Positions 52,116 through 61,283 of a stretch of 64,000 bases of DNA are shown piece by piece (the stretch's first letter is position 1; each line of letters begins with the position of its first letter). Source of the stretch: Geothermobacter hydrogeniphilus (GTDB lineage Bacteria; Desulfobacterota; Desulfuromonadia; Desulfuromonadales; Geothermobacteraceae); contig NZ_NAAD01000002.1 of assembly GCF_002093115.1 (NCBI RefSeq), forward strand, positions 124,001 to 188,000, written 5' to 3'. Position numbers and translations under genes: made by a program. Under the pieces are notes generated by a model. It was not told the origin of the DNA. It made no database searches and was given only the letters and a program-made list of their open reading frames with translations.

Positions 52116-52844
52116 ATGAGATATTTTGTAATCCTCCTGCTGGTGTTCTGCACCCCCGCTTACAGTTCCGGTCTCGACCTGCGGCACCTGGTTCGCGGCG
52201 TCGAGGATCAGTACATGGGCGCCTCCTCGACCGCCCGGATGACCATGCGGGTCAGCACCGTCCACTGGCAGCGTACCACGGAAATGGATGCCTGGTCATT
52301 GGGACGGGATCACTTCCTGGTCCGCATCCGCGAACCGGCCAGAGAACGCGGCGTGGCCACCCTGAAAGTCGGCCGGGAGGTCTGGAACTATCTGCACAAA
52401 GTTGACCGGACCATCAAGATCCCGCCCTCGATGATGGGAGGAGCATGGATGGGCAGCCACATCACCAACAACGATCTCGTCAAGGCGGCGCACGTCGATG
52501 AAGATTACGACTTCACCCTGCTGAGCGAAGATCAAACAAGCTGGACCGTGGAAGGCACACCCAGGCCCGACGCGGCGGTAATCTGGGGAAAAATCATCTA
52601 CCACATCGAAAAACAGCGCCGGGTACCGCTGCAGATCAGCTACTTCGACGAGGACATGATCGAGGTCCGAAGAATAAGCTTTGACCGGGTGAAAAAGATC
52701 GACGACCGCTTCATCCCGCTCAGGATGACTGTCCGGCCCCTGGAGAAACCGGGTGAAAAGACCATTCTTGAATACCGTGAACTCAACTTCAACATCGATC
52801 TTAAACCCGCCTTCTTCTCCCTGCGCAACCTGAGACGGCGCTGA
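52116..52844 (+). CDS. Outer-membrane lipoprotein-sorting (LolA-like) protein (242 aa)
   Basis: Signal peptide (about 1-18, TPAYS) then a LolA/LolB-type fold: RVSTVHWQR near 46, DHFLVRIREPARERG near 65-79, YLHKVDRTIKIPPSMMGG near 93-110, and a C-terminal strand set. This is the second LolA-like family (outer-membrane lipoprotein-sorting protein). It probably carries lipid or lipoprotein across the periplasm. It is the first gene of a cluster with FtsX-type permeases, an ATPase and an outer-membrane barrel. Confidence 0.85.
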   Translation: MRYFVILLLVFCTPAYSSGLDLRHLVRGVEDQYMGASSTARMTMRVSTVHWQRTTEMDAWSLGRDHFLVRIREPARERGVATLKVGREVWNYLHKVDRTIKIPPSMMGGAWMGSHITNNDLVKAAHVDEDYDFTLLSEDQTSWTVEGTPRPDAAVIWGKIIYHIEKQRRVPLQISYFDEDMIEVRRISFDRVKKIDDRFIPLRMTVRPLEKPGEKTILEYRELNFNIDLKPAFFSLRNLRRR

Positions 52845-52845
52845 C

Positions 52846-54066
52846 ATGCTGATCGCCATCGCCTACCGCAACCTCTGGCGCAACCGCCGCCGCACCCTGC
52901 TGACCCTGTCGGCGATGGTGGTCAGTTCATCGCTGCTGATTCTCGCCCTGGGCGTCTTCTCCGGCATGCTGGAAGATATGCTGGCGTCGGCGACAGAACA
53001 GTATCATGGCCACCTGGTTGTTTCCAAAAGCGGCTATCAGGACAACCACGACCTGTATGCAACCATCAGGGATGAGAAGCTGCCCGGCATGCTGGAAACT
53101 CGACCCGAGATCGTGGCCGCCTCCCCCCGGCTGCGGGCTTACGGTCTGCTGTCGGGGCGCGATATCAGCCGACCGGCGGAACTGCTCGGTATCGACCCGG
53201 AACGGGAAAAGAAGGTCACCACCCTGATGTCTCACCTGGTCGCCGGACGGCCGCTGCCATCGGCGCCCGGCAACGGCGCCCTGATCGGCTCCGGCCTGGC
53301 GCGTCGTCTCGGTGTCGGCCCCGGTGATCAGCTGGTCTTCGTCACCGGCGCCGCAGACGGCTCGATCGGCAATGACCTGCTGCGGGTCACCGGCATTTTC
53401 AGCACCGGTGACAGCGGGCACGACAACGGCCTGGTGCTGGTCGGCCTCCCCTGGCTGCAGCAGTTGCTGGTCCTTCCCGGGCAGGTGCATGAAATTGCCA
53501 TGCGGGTCAACGACCCGATGGCCGCCGCCGGAATTGCCGACCGGCTTGCCGCCGTGTTGTCGCCCGGACTGGACGTTTTCGACTGGGGAGACCTGCTGCC
53601 GGAAATGCGTGAAGCGGTCGCCTCCTTCGATGTCAGCCGGATGATCGTCGTGCTGATCCTCTATGCCGCCACCGGTCTCGGCATCCTCAACACCTTCTTC
53701 ATGGCAGTGATGGAACGGACCCGCGAATTCGGCATCCTGATGGCGATCGGCATGCGGCCGCGGACAGTCCGCGCCATGGTGCTGCTCGAAACCCTGCAGC
53801 TCGGGCTGCTCGCCCTGCTCCTCGGCGGCAGCGGCGGGCTGCTGATGACCTGGCTCATGCAGCGCTTCGGCATCGACCTGTCGGGGCAGATCACCCCGGT
53901 CACCTACGCCGGCGGCACGATTCTGCCGCGCCTGCATGCCGCCTTTGACCCGGTCAACGTCTGGATGCCCTGCGGGTTGCTGCTGGTGATCTGCATGGTC
54001 GCCGGCTACCTGCCCGCCCGCCGGGCGGCGAAACTGCAGCCGGTGGCGGCGATCCGGGAGGAATGA
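52846..54066 (+). CDS. FtsX/LolE-type ABC permease 1 (406 aa)
   Basis: MacB/LolCE-type layout: an N-terminal helix (about 18-40) with the start AYRNLWRNRRRTLLTL, then a large periplasmic domain (about 45-265) and three C-terminal helices (about 270-290, 320-345 and 365-395). It starts 2 bp after the LolA-like stop, indicating translational coupling. Works with the second permease and the ATPase at 55607. Confidence 0.88.
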   Translation: MLIAIAYRNLWRNRRRTLLTLSAMVVSSSLLILALGVFSGMLEDMLASATEQYHGHLVVSKSGYQDNHDLYATIRDEKLPGMLETRPEIVAASPRLRAYGLLSGRDISRPAELLGIDPEREKKVTTLMSHLVAGRPLPSAPGNGALIGSGLARRLGVGPGDQLVFVTGAADGSIGNDLLRVTGIFSTGDSGHDNGLVLVGLPWLQQLLVLPGQVHEIAMRVNDPMAAAGIADRLAAVLSPGLDVFDWGDLLPEMREAVASFDVSRMIVVLILYAATGLGILNTFFMAVMERTREFGILMAIGMRPRTVRAMVLLETLQLGLLALLLGGSGGLLMTWLMQRFGIDLSGQITPVTYAGGTILPRLHAAFDPVNVWMPCGLLLVICMVAGYLPARRAAKLQPVAAIREE

Positions 54067-54080
54067 TGAAAGCATTTTGG

Positions 54081-54246
54081 GCCGCCAAGGCGCCAAGAAG
54101 GGCAAACTCTTTCAACGGAGAGCCGGAGAGATGCAGAGAAGGAGAGAAAATCTTTTGAATTTTAAAACCCTCAAAATGTCTTATGCCTTTCTCCGCGTCT
54201 CTTCGTTAAGAAGAGGTTTTCTTGGCGCTCTTGGTGTCTTGGCGGC
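54081..54246. repeat. 166-bp repeat with GCCGCCAAG ends
   Basis: Starts GCCGCCAAGGCGCCAAGAAG and ends TCTTGGCGGC, in the same family as the 184-bp unit at 35851. The ends pair as a hairpin. Middle segments shared with the other copy include GGAGAGAAAATCTTTT. It separates the two FtsX-type genes. Confidence 0.8.
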
Positions 54247-54269
54247 ATTCTGGACAATATAGAGTGAAC

Positions 54270-55496
54270 ATGCTGATCCTTGCCTGGCGAAATATCTGGC
54301 GCAACCGGCGACGGACACTGATCACCCTGGCGGCCATCGCCCTCAGCGTGACCCTGGTACAGGCGTTTCACAACCTTTCGTACGGGGTCTACCAAAGCAT
54401 GATCGCCGGCGGAGTCCGGGCCGGCAGCGGGCACCTGACAATTTATCGCAAGGGCTATGTCGACAACCGCGACGAGCGCCTTTCCTGGCGACCGGGAGAC
54501 CTGGCGGAACAGGCCGCTGCTCTGCCGGGCGTCGAAGCGGTACTGCCGCGCGTCTACCTGCCGGGCATGGCGCAGTCGAGCCGCGAGAGCCGGGGCATCC
54601 TGCTGACCGGCATCGACCCGCAAGCCGAACGACCGGTCAACCCCTTTCTCAAGGGGCTCGATGAGACGCGGATGATCCGCTCCCTCTCCGGACGGGACGC
54701 CCTGGTGGGGGTCCGGCTGCTGAAGGAACTCAAACTCAAGCCGGGCCGGAAGTTCGTCGTCACGGTGCAGAACCGATCCGGCGACCTGGCCAGTGAACTG
54801 TTCCGGGTACGGGGAGTCATCACCACCGGCCTGAAGGATGTCGACGGCAGGCTGATCATGGTCGGCCTGAAAAAAGCGTCCGCGATGGCCGGAATTGGCG
54901 GGAAGATCCATGAACTGGCAATCATCCTCGATCAGCCGCGGCGTGACCGGGACGTCGGTCCGGCACTGGAAAAGCTGATTCACAACCGCCGGCAGCTCGC
55001 GGTCATCCCCTGGGACCGGGCAATGCCGAACCTGGCCAACGCCATCAAGCTCGACTATGCCAGCCAGAAATTCATCTTCGCCATCATCCTGCTGATCGTC
55101 ACCATCGGCGTGGTCAACACCCAGCTGATGTCGGTGATGGAACGTTATCGTGAATTCGGCATCATCCTCGCCGTCGGCGCCACAGCCGGCCGCCTGCGGC
55201 TGCTGGTGCTGACCGAATCGCTGATGATCGGGCTGAGCGCGATGCTGCTGGGCTCGACGCTCGGCAGTCTGGCAACCCTCTACCTGAACCGGGTCGGCAT
55301 CGACTTGCGATCTTTTGTCTCCGAATCGCTCGAATTCGGCGGCGTGATTTTCGACCCGGTCCTGCGCGCCGCCTGGGATTTCGGCTACATGGCGCAGATC
55401 GCCTGCTACGTCGTCATCCTCTCCCTGCTCGCCGCCCTCTACCCGGCCCGCAAGGCCGGCCGCATCCAGCCGGCCGAGGCGATGCGGAAAATCTGA
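54270..55496 (+). CDS. FtsX/LolC-type ABC permease 2 (408 aa)
   Basis: Paralog of the previous permease with the same start (AWRNIWRNRRRTLITL), a periplasmic domain (about 45-255) and three C-terminal helices (about 270-292, 318-345 and 375-400). The ATG at 54270 is chosen where homology begins; the region before it belongs to the repeat. It probably forms a heterodimer with the first permease, driven by the ATPase at 55607. Confidence 0.87.
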   Translation: MLILAWRNIWRNRRRTLITLAAIALSVTLVQAFHNLSYGVYQSMIAGGVRAGSGHLTIYRKGYVDNRDERLSWRPGDLAEQAAALPGVEAVLPRVYLPGMAQSSRESRGILLTGIDPQAERPVNPFLKGLDETRMIRSLSGRDALVGVRLLKELKLKPGRKFVVTVQNRSGDLASELFRVRGVITTGLKDVDGRLIMVGLKKASAMAGIGGKIHELAIILDQPRRDRDVGPALEKLIHNRRQLAVIPWDRAMPNLANAIKLDYASQKFIFAIILLIVTIGVVNTQLMSVMERYREFGIILAVGATAGRLRLLVLTESLMIGLSAMLLGSTLGSLATLYLNRVGIDLRSFVSESLEFGGVIFDPVLRAAWDFGYMAQIACYVVILSLLAALYPARKAGRIQPAEAMRKI

Positions 55497-55503
55497 CAGA
55501 GAA

Positions 55504-55558
55504 AAGCGGCTAAAGGCTGAAGGTTTTCCCCTTGGCCTTTAGCCCTTGGCCTTTAACC
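55504..55558. repeat. 7-bp-period repeat (AAAGGCT / CCTTTAG classes)
   Basis: Seed AGCGGCTAAAGG with 7-bp units, then a T-rich gap and complementary units (TTGGCCT, TTAGCCC, TTGGCCT). Same design as 45549 plus 45615, so the two arms form one inverted structure. Lies between permease 2 and the ATPase. Confidence 0.65.
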
Positions 55559-55606
55559 AATCTTCAATCTTAGCCTTGCACCCAGCCGCGACCGGCTATA
55601 TCCTCT

Positions 55607-56302
55607 ATGATCATGTCCCTGATCCAACTTGACAAGGTCTGCAAGACCTACCGCACCGGCAACCTGGAGGTTCCGGCGGTGATCGATTTCACCGCCACCA
55701 TCGAGGCGGGAGAATTCACCGTGCTGGCCGGTCCCTCCGGCAGCGGCAAAACCACCCTGCTCAACCTGATCGGCTGCCTCGACCAGCCGAGTTCCGGGCA
55801 GGTGGTGCTCGACGGCCGCAATGTCGCCACCACGCCGACCCGCAAACTGGCCGACTTCCGACTGCAGCACATCGGCTTCATCTTTCAGTCCTACAACCTG
55901 ATCCCGGTCCTGACGGCGCTGGAAAACGCCGAATTCACCCTGATGCTGCGCGGCGTGCCGCAACAACAGAGACATCAGCGGGTACGCGAACTTTTCGCCC
56001 TCCTCGGCCTCGAAGGGCTGGAGGACCGGCGTCCCAATGACCTCTCCGGCGGGCAGCAGCAGCGGGTCGCCATCGCCCGCGCCATCGCCGCGGAACCGGC
56101 GGTTGTGCTGGCCGACGAGCCGACCGCCAATCTCGATTCCAGGGCCGGCCGGGATCTGCTCGAACTGATGTACCGCCTCAACCGGGAACAGCAGACCACC
56201 TTCGTCTTTTCCTCTCACGACCCGCAGGTGGTTGACATGGCCAGGCGGGTCATCAGCCTGCACGACGGCCGACTCGCCGACGACCAGCGCCGGAAACCGT
56301 GA
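55607..56302 (+). CDS. LolD/MacB-type ABC ATPase (231 aa)
   Basis: ATPase of an FtsX-type exporter: Walker A GPSGSGKT (42-49), the Q-loop FQSYNLIP, signature LSGGQQQR near 141, Walker B VVLADEPTANLD near 160, and the switch His in SSHDPQ near 206. Length matches LolD. It starts at ATG 55607 or 55613; no strong Shine-Dalgarno is seen. The stop overlaps the GTG of the outer-membrane barrel gene (GTGA). Confidence 0.9.
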   Translation: MIMSLIQLDKVCKTYRTGNLEVPAVIDFTATIEAGEFTVLAGPSGSGKTTLLNLIGCLDQPSSGQVVLDGRNVATTPTRKLADFRLQHIGFIFQSYNLIPVLTALENAEFTLMLRGVPQQQRHQRVRELFALLGLEGLEDRRPNDLSGGQQQRVAIARAIAAEPAVVLADEPTANLDSRAGRDLLELMYRLNREQQTTFVFSSHDPQVVDMARRVISLHDGRLADDQRRKP

Positions 56303-57492
56303 CTCGTCTGCCGGCGTTCCTGCTGCTGTTCATCCTGAGTACAACATCGGCGGTGGCCAGCGGCTCCGTCGGCGGTTTTCTGAAAAGTATCGATCTCTAC
56401 CGCCAGGCGCCCCCGCAGAGCGACCTGCCGGCGGGATGGCTCTCCGCCAACCGTCTGCGACTGGAAGCGGAAGGACCGCTTGCCGGCAACTGGCAATTCA
56501 ACATCGCCGGTGAAAACCTGCTGCTCTACAGCGACCCTCCGCGATTGACGCCGCTGCCGGGTGAAAACATCAACCGCCGTGTCGACCTCGAAAGTGACTG
56601 GAATCGCGACGGACATTTCGCCGACCAACTGCAGATCGACCGGCTGCAGTTCTCCTGGCAGGATGATGACAACAGGTTCAGCCTCGGACGGCAGGCCCTC
56701 GGGTTCGGCCGCATCCTGATCTTTTCGCCCCTCGATATTATCGCCCCCTTTGCCCCCGACGTCATCGATGCCGAGGTGCGCCCCGGAGTTGATGCGCTGC
56801 AGGCAGCCCACTATTTCGGACTCGGTGGCGAACTGGCGGGAACGGTCGTTTTCGGTCAGACTGCGCGGCTGAACAGCTACCTGGCAACCGCCACCAGCAA
56901 CATCTCCGGCGTCGATCTGCTCGGCATCGGCGGGTCGCTGCGAGGCCGGGCGATGCTCGGCATCGGTGCGGCAGGCAGTCTCGGTGGATTGGGGATCAAG
57001 GCGGAAGTCGCCTTCTACCGGGGAAGGGATGTCGGTCAACCCGGCGGCGATCCGGATGACCAATTTTCAATCGGGGCCCTGGAACTCTGGTACCGTTTTG
57101 CCAACGACCTGGTCCTGGTCGCCGAATATCTCTACAACGGCCCCGGAACCGGCGACCCGCGTGACTACCCGGGGCGCATGCTGACGGCACCGGTTGAGGA
57201 AAACCTGACCTACCTTCTCGGCCGCCACTACCTGCTGCTCGCCCCCTCTTATGAGCTGCATCCGCTTCTCAACCTGCAGGGACTGCTGATCTGGAACCTG
57301 GGCGATGATTCTTTCCTGCTGCGGCCGCTGATCGACATTTCCCTGGCCGACAACCTCAGTCTGCAGCTTTTCTGGTCTTTTTTCGTCGGCGACAAACCGC
57401 GACGACAGCCCATTTCACCCCTGCCGGAAATCCGCAGTGAATTCGGCTCGGCCGGAGGCGCCGGCGGACTCTTCCTGGCGTACCATTTCTGA
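56299..57492 (+). CDS. Outer-membrane beta-barrel protein of the ABC cluster (397 aa)
   Basis: A GTG start at 56299 overlaps the ATPase stop. A signal peptide (about 1-21, VAS) is followed by alternating strands rich in Gly, Asp and aromatic residues, for example LQIDRLQFSW, RFSLGRQALGFGRI and DLVLVAEYLYNG, and a C-terminal Phe in LAYHF, typical of barrels. No domain family is recognised, but the position after LolA-like, permease and ATPase genes suggests a conduit or acceptor at the outer membrane. Role inferred. Confidence 0.75.
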   Translation: MTRLPAFLLLFILSTTSAVASGSVGGFLKSIDLYRQAPPQSDLPAGWLSANRLRLEAEGPLAGNWQFNIAGENLLLYSDPPRLTPLPGENINRRVDLESDWNRDGHFADQLQIDRLQFSWQDDDNRFSLGRQALGFGRILIFSPLDIIAPFAPDVIDAEVRPGVDALQAAHYFGLGGELAGTVVFGQTARLNSYLATATSNISGVDLLGIGGSLRGRAMLGIGAAGSLGGLGIKAEVAFYRGRDVGQPGGDPDDQFSIGALELWYRFANDLVLVAEYLYNGPGTGDPRDYPGRMLTAPVEENLTYLLGRHYLLLAPSYELHPLLNLQGLLIWNLGDDSFLLRPLIDISLADNLSLQLFWSFFVGDKPRRQPISPLPEIRSEFGSAGGAGGLFLAYHF

Positions 57493-57551
57493 CCTCCACA
57501 TGACGCAATTTGTCACTGACAAGGGGCAGCGGCTGGCTAAAACCGGTCCAA

Positions 57552-59726
57552 TCAATCCAGGATCTTGAAGGCGACAACCTCCTTTTCCAGTGCTGTAATC
57601 TCCGCTGAAAGTTCTCCCAGAATGCTGTCCAGGGCATTGGCCGAACCAAGATTCTTCCGGGTCGACTCCTGGATGTCGGCAATCGCTTCGACGATCCGAC
57701 CGCTCCCGACGGCCTGTTGGTCGCAGGACTGACGGATTTCCAGGATTTTACTGCTGATACCCTCTGTCAAATGCGAGATCTGTTCGCTTTCGTCACTCTG
57801 TTTACGGGTGGCGTTACGGACCCTGTCAGTCAGTTCTGCCATCTTTTCAACTTCGGCCATGATCTCCTCGCTGGCGGTGGCCTGTTGATGAGTCGACATG
57901 GCGATCTGGCCGACCATGTCCGAAACCTTCTCCATGGTATCGCGAATGAGCTGACTCCCTTTGGCCTGTTCCCTGGTAGCCCGGGCAATCTCGCTGACCT
58001 GCACCGTGGACCGCTCGACACCATCGACAATTTTGTTCAGGGCGGTCCCGGCCTGCAGCGAAAGAGACTCACCCTCTTCAATCTTCTTCTCCGCACTGGT
58101 GACTGCCTGGATAACGGACCGCATTTCTTCCTCCACCCGGCCGATAACCTGCTCGATCTCGTCGGTCGACTGGCCGGTGCGCTCCGCCAGGGAACGGATT
58201 TCATCGGCAACGACAGCAAATCCGCGACCATGTTCTCCGGACTGGGCGGCGATAATAGACGCATTGAGTGACAACAACCGGGCTTCCTCGGTCACATCGT
58301 TGATGACCGAAAGGAACATGCCGATATCCTTGACACTCTGGTCAAGAGACTGGATCGATTCGGCCGTCAGTTGCCCTGAACGCCGAATTTCCTTGATCCC
58401 TTCAATGGTCGCCTGAACCGCCCGCTGGCCGGTTTCGGCATCCTCGTGTACGGCTTCCGCGATCTTCGCCGTCTGCCGGGCATTCCCCTCGATTTCCTGA
58501 ATGGAGGTATCCATCTCGGCGATCGAGGACGCCGTTGTAACCGCGGCATGATTGAGAGTTCTGGCGTTCTCTTCAATATGCTTGATGGTCGCGACCATTT
58601 CGCTGATGGAGGAACTGACGTGCTCCACGGATCCGGCCAGGGATTCGGTACTGCCCGCAACACCTTGAATGTTCCCGGCCATATTGAGGATTGACAGCGC
58701 GGTCTCGGCAACGGAACGATTCAACACCTCAACGGCGGCCGTAATCTCCTGCTGCGAATCGTTAATACGGACAACAGCCGCTGAGGTCTCTTCGACACCT
58801 CGCTGTTGAACCTCCGCGCCGTCGACGACCTCTCTGGAAACATCGAGCATGCGATTTTCCATCTGACCCAATTTTCCGGTCAGTACTTTGACCTTGCCCA
58901 GCATGGCCGACAGCTTTTCCAGCATCAGGTTGAAATCAGCACCGAGCCGTCCCAACTCATCCTCCGAAAGGATTGTGACCGTCGCGGTCAGGTCTCCTTC
59001 GGCCCCCTGTCTGAGAGCTTTTACAAGTATTTTGATACGACTGACAATGAACCGGGTGGCAAACAAACCAAGGGCAACGGCCAGCAGGATCGAAACGCCG
59101 ATCACGCTGAGAAAAAGCACCGAAGAACGGTGCTGAATCGCAGCGGCTTCCGTGGCTCCCCGCGCGGTCAGTTTGCCGACTTCAACCAGCAGATCATCAA
59201 CCGCGACACTGACCGCATCGACTTCATGCGGGAGCTCTATCCAGACCAGCCGGTCGAGGGTGCCGTCAGCAGTTGCGCCGCTCAACAGAGCCGCCTTGCG
59301 TTTCAGCAGTTTCTGCGCCACCAGGTCGAAGGTTTCGAAGTTCCGGCGGACATTCTCAATCCGCTTGTGTAGCGTGCTTCCAGGTTGAGCGGGAGGGATG
59401 TGGAGGCGGGGTTGCCCCTTGAGCAGAATCGTGCAGTAGCTGTCGAAAGTCCCCCGCTGCAGATCGTAGTCGACCTTGTGGTTCTCAAAGTCATCGGCAT
59501 TGCCCCGAGTCATGGCCGCTTCAAGCAGGTTGAGCCGACTGCCCTGCAACGCCACCTTCATCAGTACGGTTATCTTGGTCTGCGCCGCGCGACTCTTGGT
59601 CTGCGCCAGCAGCGCACGGATCTGGGACTGGCTCCACAAGCCGAAACTGCCGGTGACGGCGACAAGCATCGCCATCACCAGAAAAAGAAAAACCAGCTTG
59701 TATTGCAGCTTGATATTTTTCAGCAT
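57552..59726 (-). CDS. Methyl-accepting chemotaxis protein (724 aa)
   Basis: Membrane chemoreceptor: TM1 (about 11-31), a periplasmic helical domain (about 32-200), TM2 (about 207-227), HAMP (about 228-280) and a long signalling domain. The hairpin tip reads EEARLLSLNASIIAAQSGEHGRGFAVVADE, noted by LLSLNASI and GRGFAVVADE; two positions differ from the common AxQTNLLALNAAIEAA tip. GGAGATTGAGGA precedes the ATG. It passes signals to CheA/CheW not present in this window. The ligand is unknown. Confidence 0.92.
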   Translation of the reverse strand: MLKNIKLQYKLVFLFLVMAMLVAVTGSFGLWSQSQIRALLAQTKSRAAQTKITVLMKVALQGSRLNLLEAAMTRGNADDFENHKVDYDLQRGTFDSYCTILLKGQPRLHIPPAQPGSTLHKRIENVRRNFETFDLVAQKLLKRKAALLSGATADGTLDRLVWIELPHEVDAVSVAVDDLLVEVGKLTARGATEAAAIQHRSSVLFLSVIGVSILLAVALGLFATRFIVSRIKILVKALRQGAEGDLTATVTILSEDELGRLGADFNLMLEKLSAMLGKVKVLTGKLGQMENRMLDVSREVVDGAEVQQRGVEETSAAVVRINDSQQEITAAVEVLNRSVAETALSILNMAGNIQGVAGSTESLAGSVEHVSSSISEMVATIKHIEENARTLNHAAVTTASSIAEMDTSIQEIEGNARQTAKIAEAVHEDAETGQRAVQATIEGIKEIRRSGQLTAESIQSLDQSVKDIGMFLSVINDVTEEARLLSLNASIIAAQSGEHGRGFAVVADEIRSLAERTGQSTDEIEQVIGRVEEEMRSVIQAVTSAEKKIEEGESLSLQAGTALNKIVDGVERSTVQVSEIARATREQAKGSQLIRDTMEKVSDMVGQIAMSTHQQATASEEIMAEVEKMAELTDRVRNATRKQSDESEQISHLTEGISSKILEIRQSCDQQAVGSGRIVEAIADIQESTRKNLGSANALDSILGELSAEITALEKEVVAFKILD

Positions 59727-59830
59727 TCCTCAATCTCCTCCCGGAGCCACATTCAACGCTAAATCACGGATAACAGGCAAATTGTGTCATTTTACGTATT
59801 TACCGCGAAAACAAGCAATGCTTTTTCTGC

Positions 59831-59869
59831 AGCGGATCCGTCTCGACCTGCGGACGGGGCGGATCCGCT
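59831..59869. promoter_or_regulatory. Inverted repeat between divergent genes
   Basis: AGCGGATCCG (59831-59840) and CGGATCCGCT (59860-59869) form a perfect 10-bp stem around 19 nt. It lies in the 305-bp gap between the chemoreceptor and the cytochrome-porin gene. It could be an operator or a leader hairpin. No gene is seen in the gap. Confidence 0.5.
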
Positions 59870-59925
59870 CGGCTCAGAATACAATTAAAGCCGAGCAACA
59901 ATCGTACCGACACCCTGCACGATTT

Positions 59926-59941
59926 TGGCGCAATAACTGCA
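59926..59941 (+). promoter_or_regulatory. Candidate sigma-54 promoter of the cytochrome-porin pair
   Basis: TGGCGCAATAACTGCA keeps GG and GC 10 nt apart as in -24/-12 elements. Only one base departs from TGGCAC in the first box. The leader to the ATG at 60032 would be about 80 nt. Confidence 0.5.
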
Positions 59942-60031
59942 TTTCACGCTGTGCCCGTTTATTCTGCCCGGGTCAACGGTCAACCTCACGTGGCCGCAGA
60001 CCGGAGCTTTATTTATCTTAGGAGGTCGAAC

Positions 60032-61246
60032 ATGAAAGCTCAGATCATTCTCATCCTGCTGACGGCCGGGCTGATCATCCCCTGCCTGAGCGCCACTTCC
60101 GCCTGGGCTATTCCCGCTTTTGCCCGCCAGTATAAAACCGAATGCAAGACGTGCCACACCGTCTTTCCCGAACGCAACGAGTTCGGCGACGCGTTTGAAA
60201 AAAATGGCTTCATCTGGCCCGGCAAGGTTCACACCACTCCCCCGACTAAGGCAACCCTGTCTCCCGCGGAACGTCAGAAAGCTGAAGCCATGTATAACAG
60301 CGGCCTGCCCGAACAGCTTCCGGTTTCGCTGCTGGCGCAACACGACGTGACCTACAACAGCGACGCGCAACCGAACTTCGATCTCGACGCCGAAACCGAG
60401 CTGGAGATCTTCGCTGCCGGGAATTTCCGCAACCAGGTCGGCTTCTGGGCGGAATACAATTTCGAACCTGACAAAACCACGGGTGAGATCTACCTGCAGC
60501 TGCAGCAGCCCTACAACCTTCCCTTCAATGTCAAGCTGGGAGAATTTCAGCCGAAATTGAGCATCTGGAAAGCGAATGACCGCCCGTCTCTCAGCAAGTT
60601 CGGCTACAACGGCATGAAGGTCGGAAACAACGATTTTACAATCGCCGGCGAGCAGGGAGCCGTCGAACTCAATGGCGTTCTGGGATCCCGTCTTTTTGTC
60701 GCCGCCGGGGTCACCAACGGTCCGGACCCGAAAAGCGCCAACAACGGCAAAGACTATTACGGGCACATCTCGGTACGTATCGGCGGGACCGACTTCCTCG
60801 GTAAGGAGCCCGAGGTCGACCTTGATCATGACAGCGTCTGGGATTACCTGACCCTGACCATCGGCAGTTTCGGCTATTTCGGTTCCAACGCCGACGGGGT
60901 CAATGATTTCTACCGTGCCGGGCTGGAATCGGAAACTCTCTACAAGCGACTGCGGGTTCGCGTCAGCGGCATTTACGGCCGTGACGACGACCCCTCCGGC
61001 ACCGGCGCAAATGTCGATTCACGCTTCGCTCTCGCCCAGGTCGAATACCTGATCGGTTCCGGCCTGATGCCGTCGATGCGTTTTGAATTCCAGGATATTG
61101 ATGAAGAGGGCATCACCCGCCGCTATATCCCGGGAATTTCCTACGCTCTGCTGCAGAATGTGCGCTTTGCCGTTGAGTACCTGCACGAGACCACCCCCGA
61201 CGAGACCATCCGGGAAACAACCGGCCGGGTCACCCTGGTCTTCTGA
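60032..61246 (+). CDS. Cyc2-like outer-membrane cytochrome-porin (404 aa)
   Basis: A signal peptide (about 1-26, AWA) is followed by a short heme segment with IPAFARQ, CKTCH (Cys38, Cys41, His42) and HTVFPERNEFGDAFEKNGF, cut here to the motif FPERNEFG. After it comes a roughly 330-residue beta-barrel pattern ending TLVF. The arrangement of one heme directly before an outer-membrane barrel, with the FARQ-CxxCHT-FP-FG-F-NG pattern, is that of Cyc2-type fused cytochrome-porins, known for Fe(II) oxidation. Whether this one oxidises iron is inference. AGGAGG precedes the ATG at 60032. A small cytochrome gene follows 37 bp later. Confidence 0.83.
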   Translation: MKAQIILILLTAGLIIPCLSATSAWAIPAFARQYKTECKTCHTVFPERNEFGDAFEKNGFIWPGKVHTTPPTKATLSPAERQKAEAMYNSGLPEQLPVSLLAQHDVTYNSDAQPNFDLDAETELEIFAAGNFRNQVGFWAEYNFEPDKTTGEIYLQLQQPYNLPFNVKLGEFQPKLSIWKANDRPSLSKFGYNGMKVGNNDFTIAGEQGAVELNGVLGSRLFVAAGVTNGPDPKSANNGKDYYGHISVRIGGTDFLGKEPEVDLDHDSVWDYLTLTIGSFGYFGSNADGVNDFYRAGLESETLYKRLRVRVSGIYGRDDDPSGTGANVDSRFALAQVEYLIGSGLMPSMRFEFQDIDEEGITRRYIPGISYALLQNVRFAVEYLHETTPDETIRETTGRVTLVF

Positions 61247-61283
61247 TCACAACCGGCTCCTTCCTCATGAAGAGAGAGGCACA

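Noticed and set aside
52927-54105. Large minus-strand frame opposite the permease gene
   Set aside because: Same strand-shadow effect in GC-rich DNA; no plausible product and the FtsX-type gene is on the plus strand.
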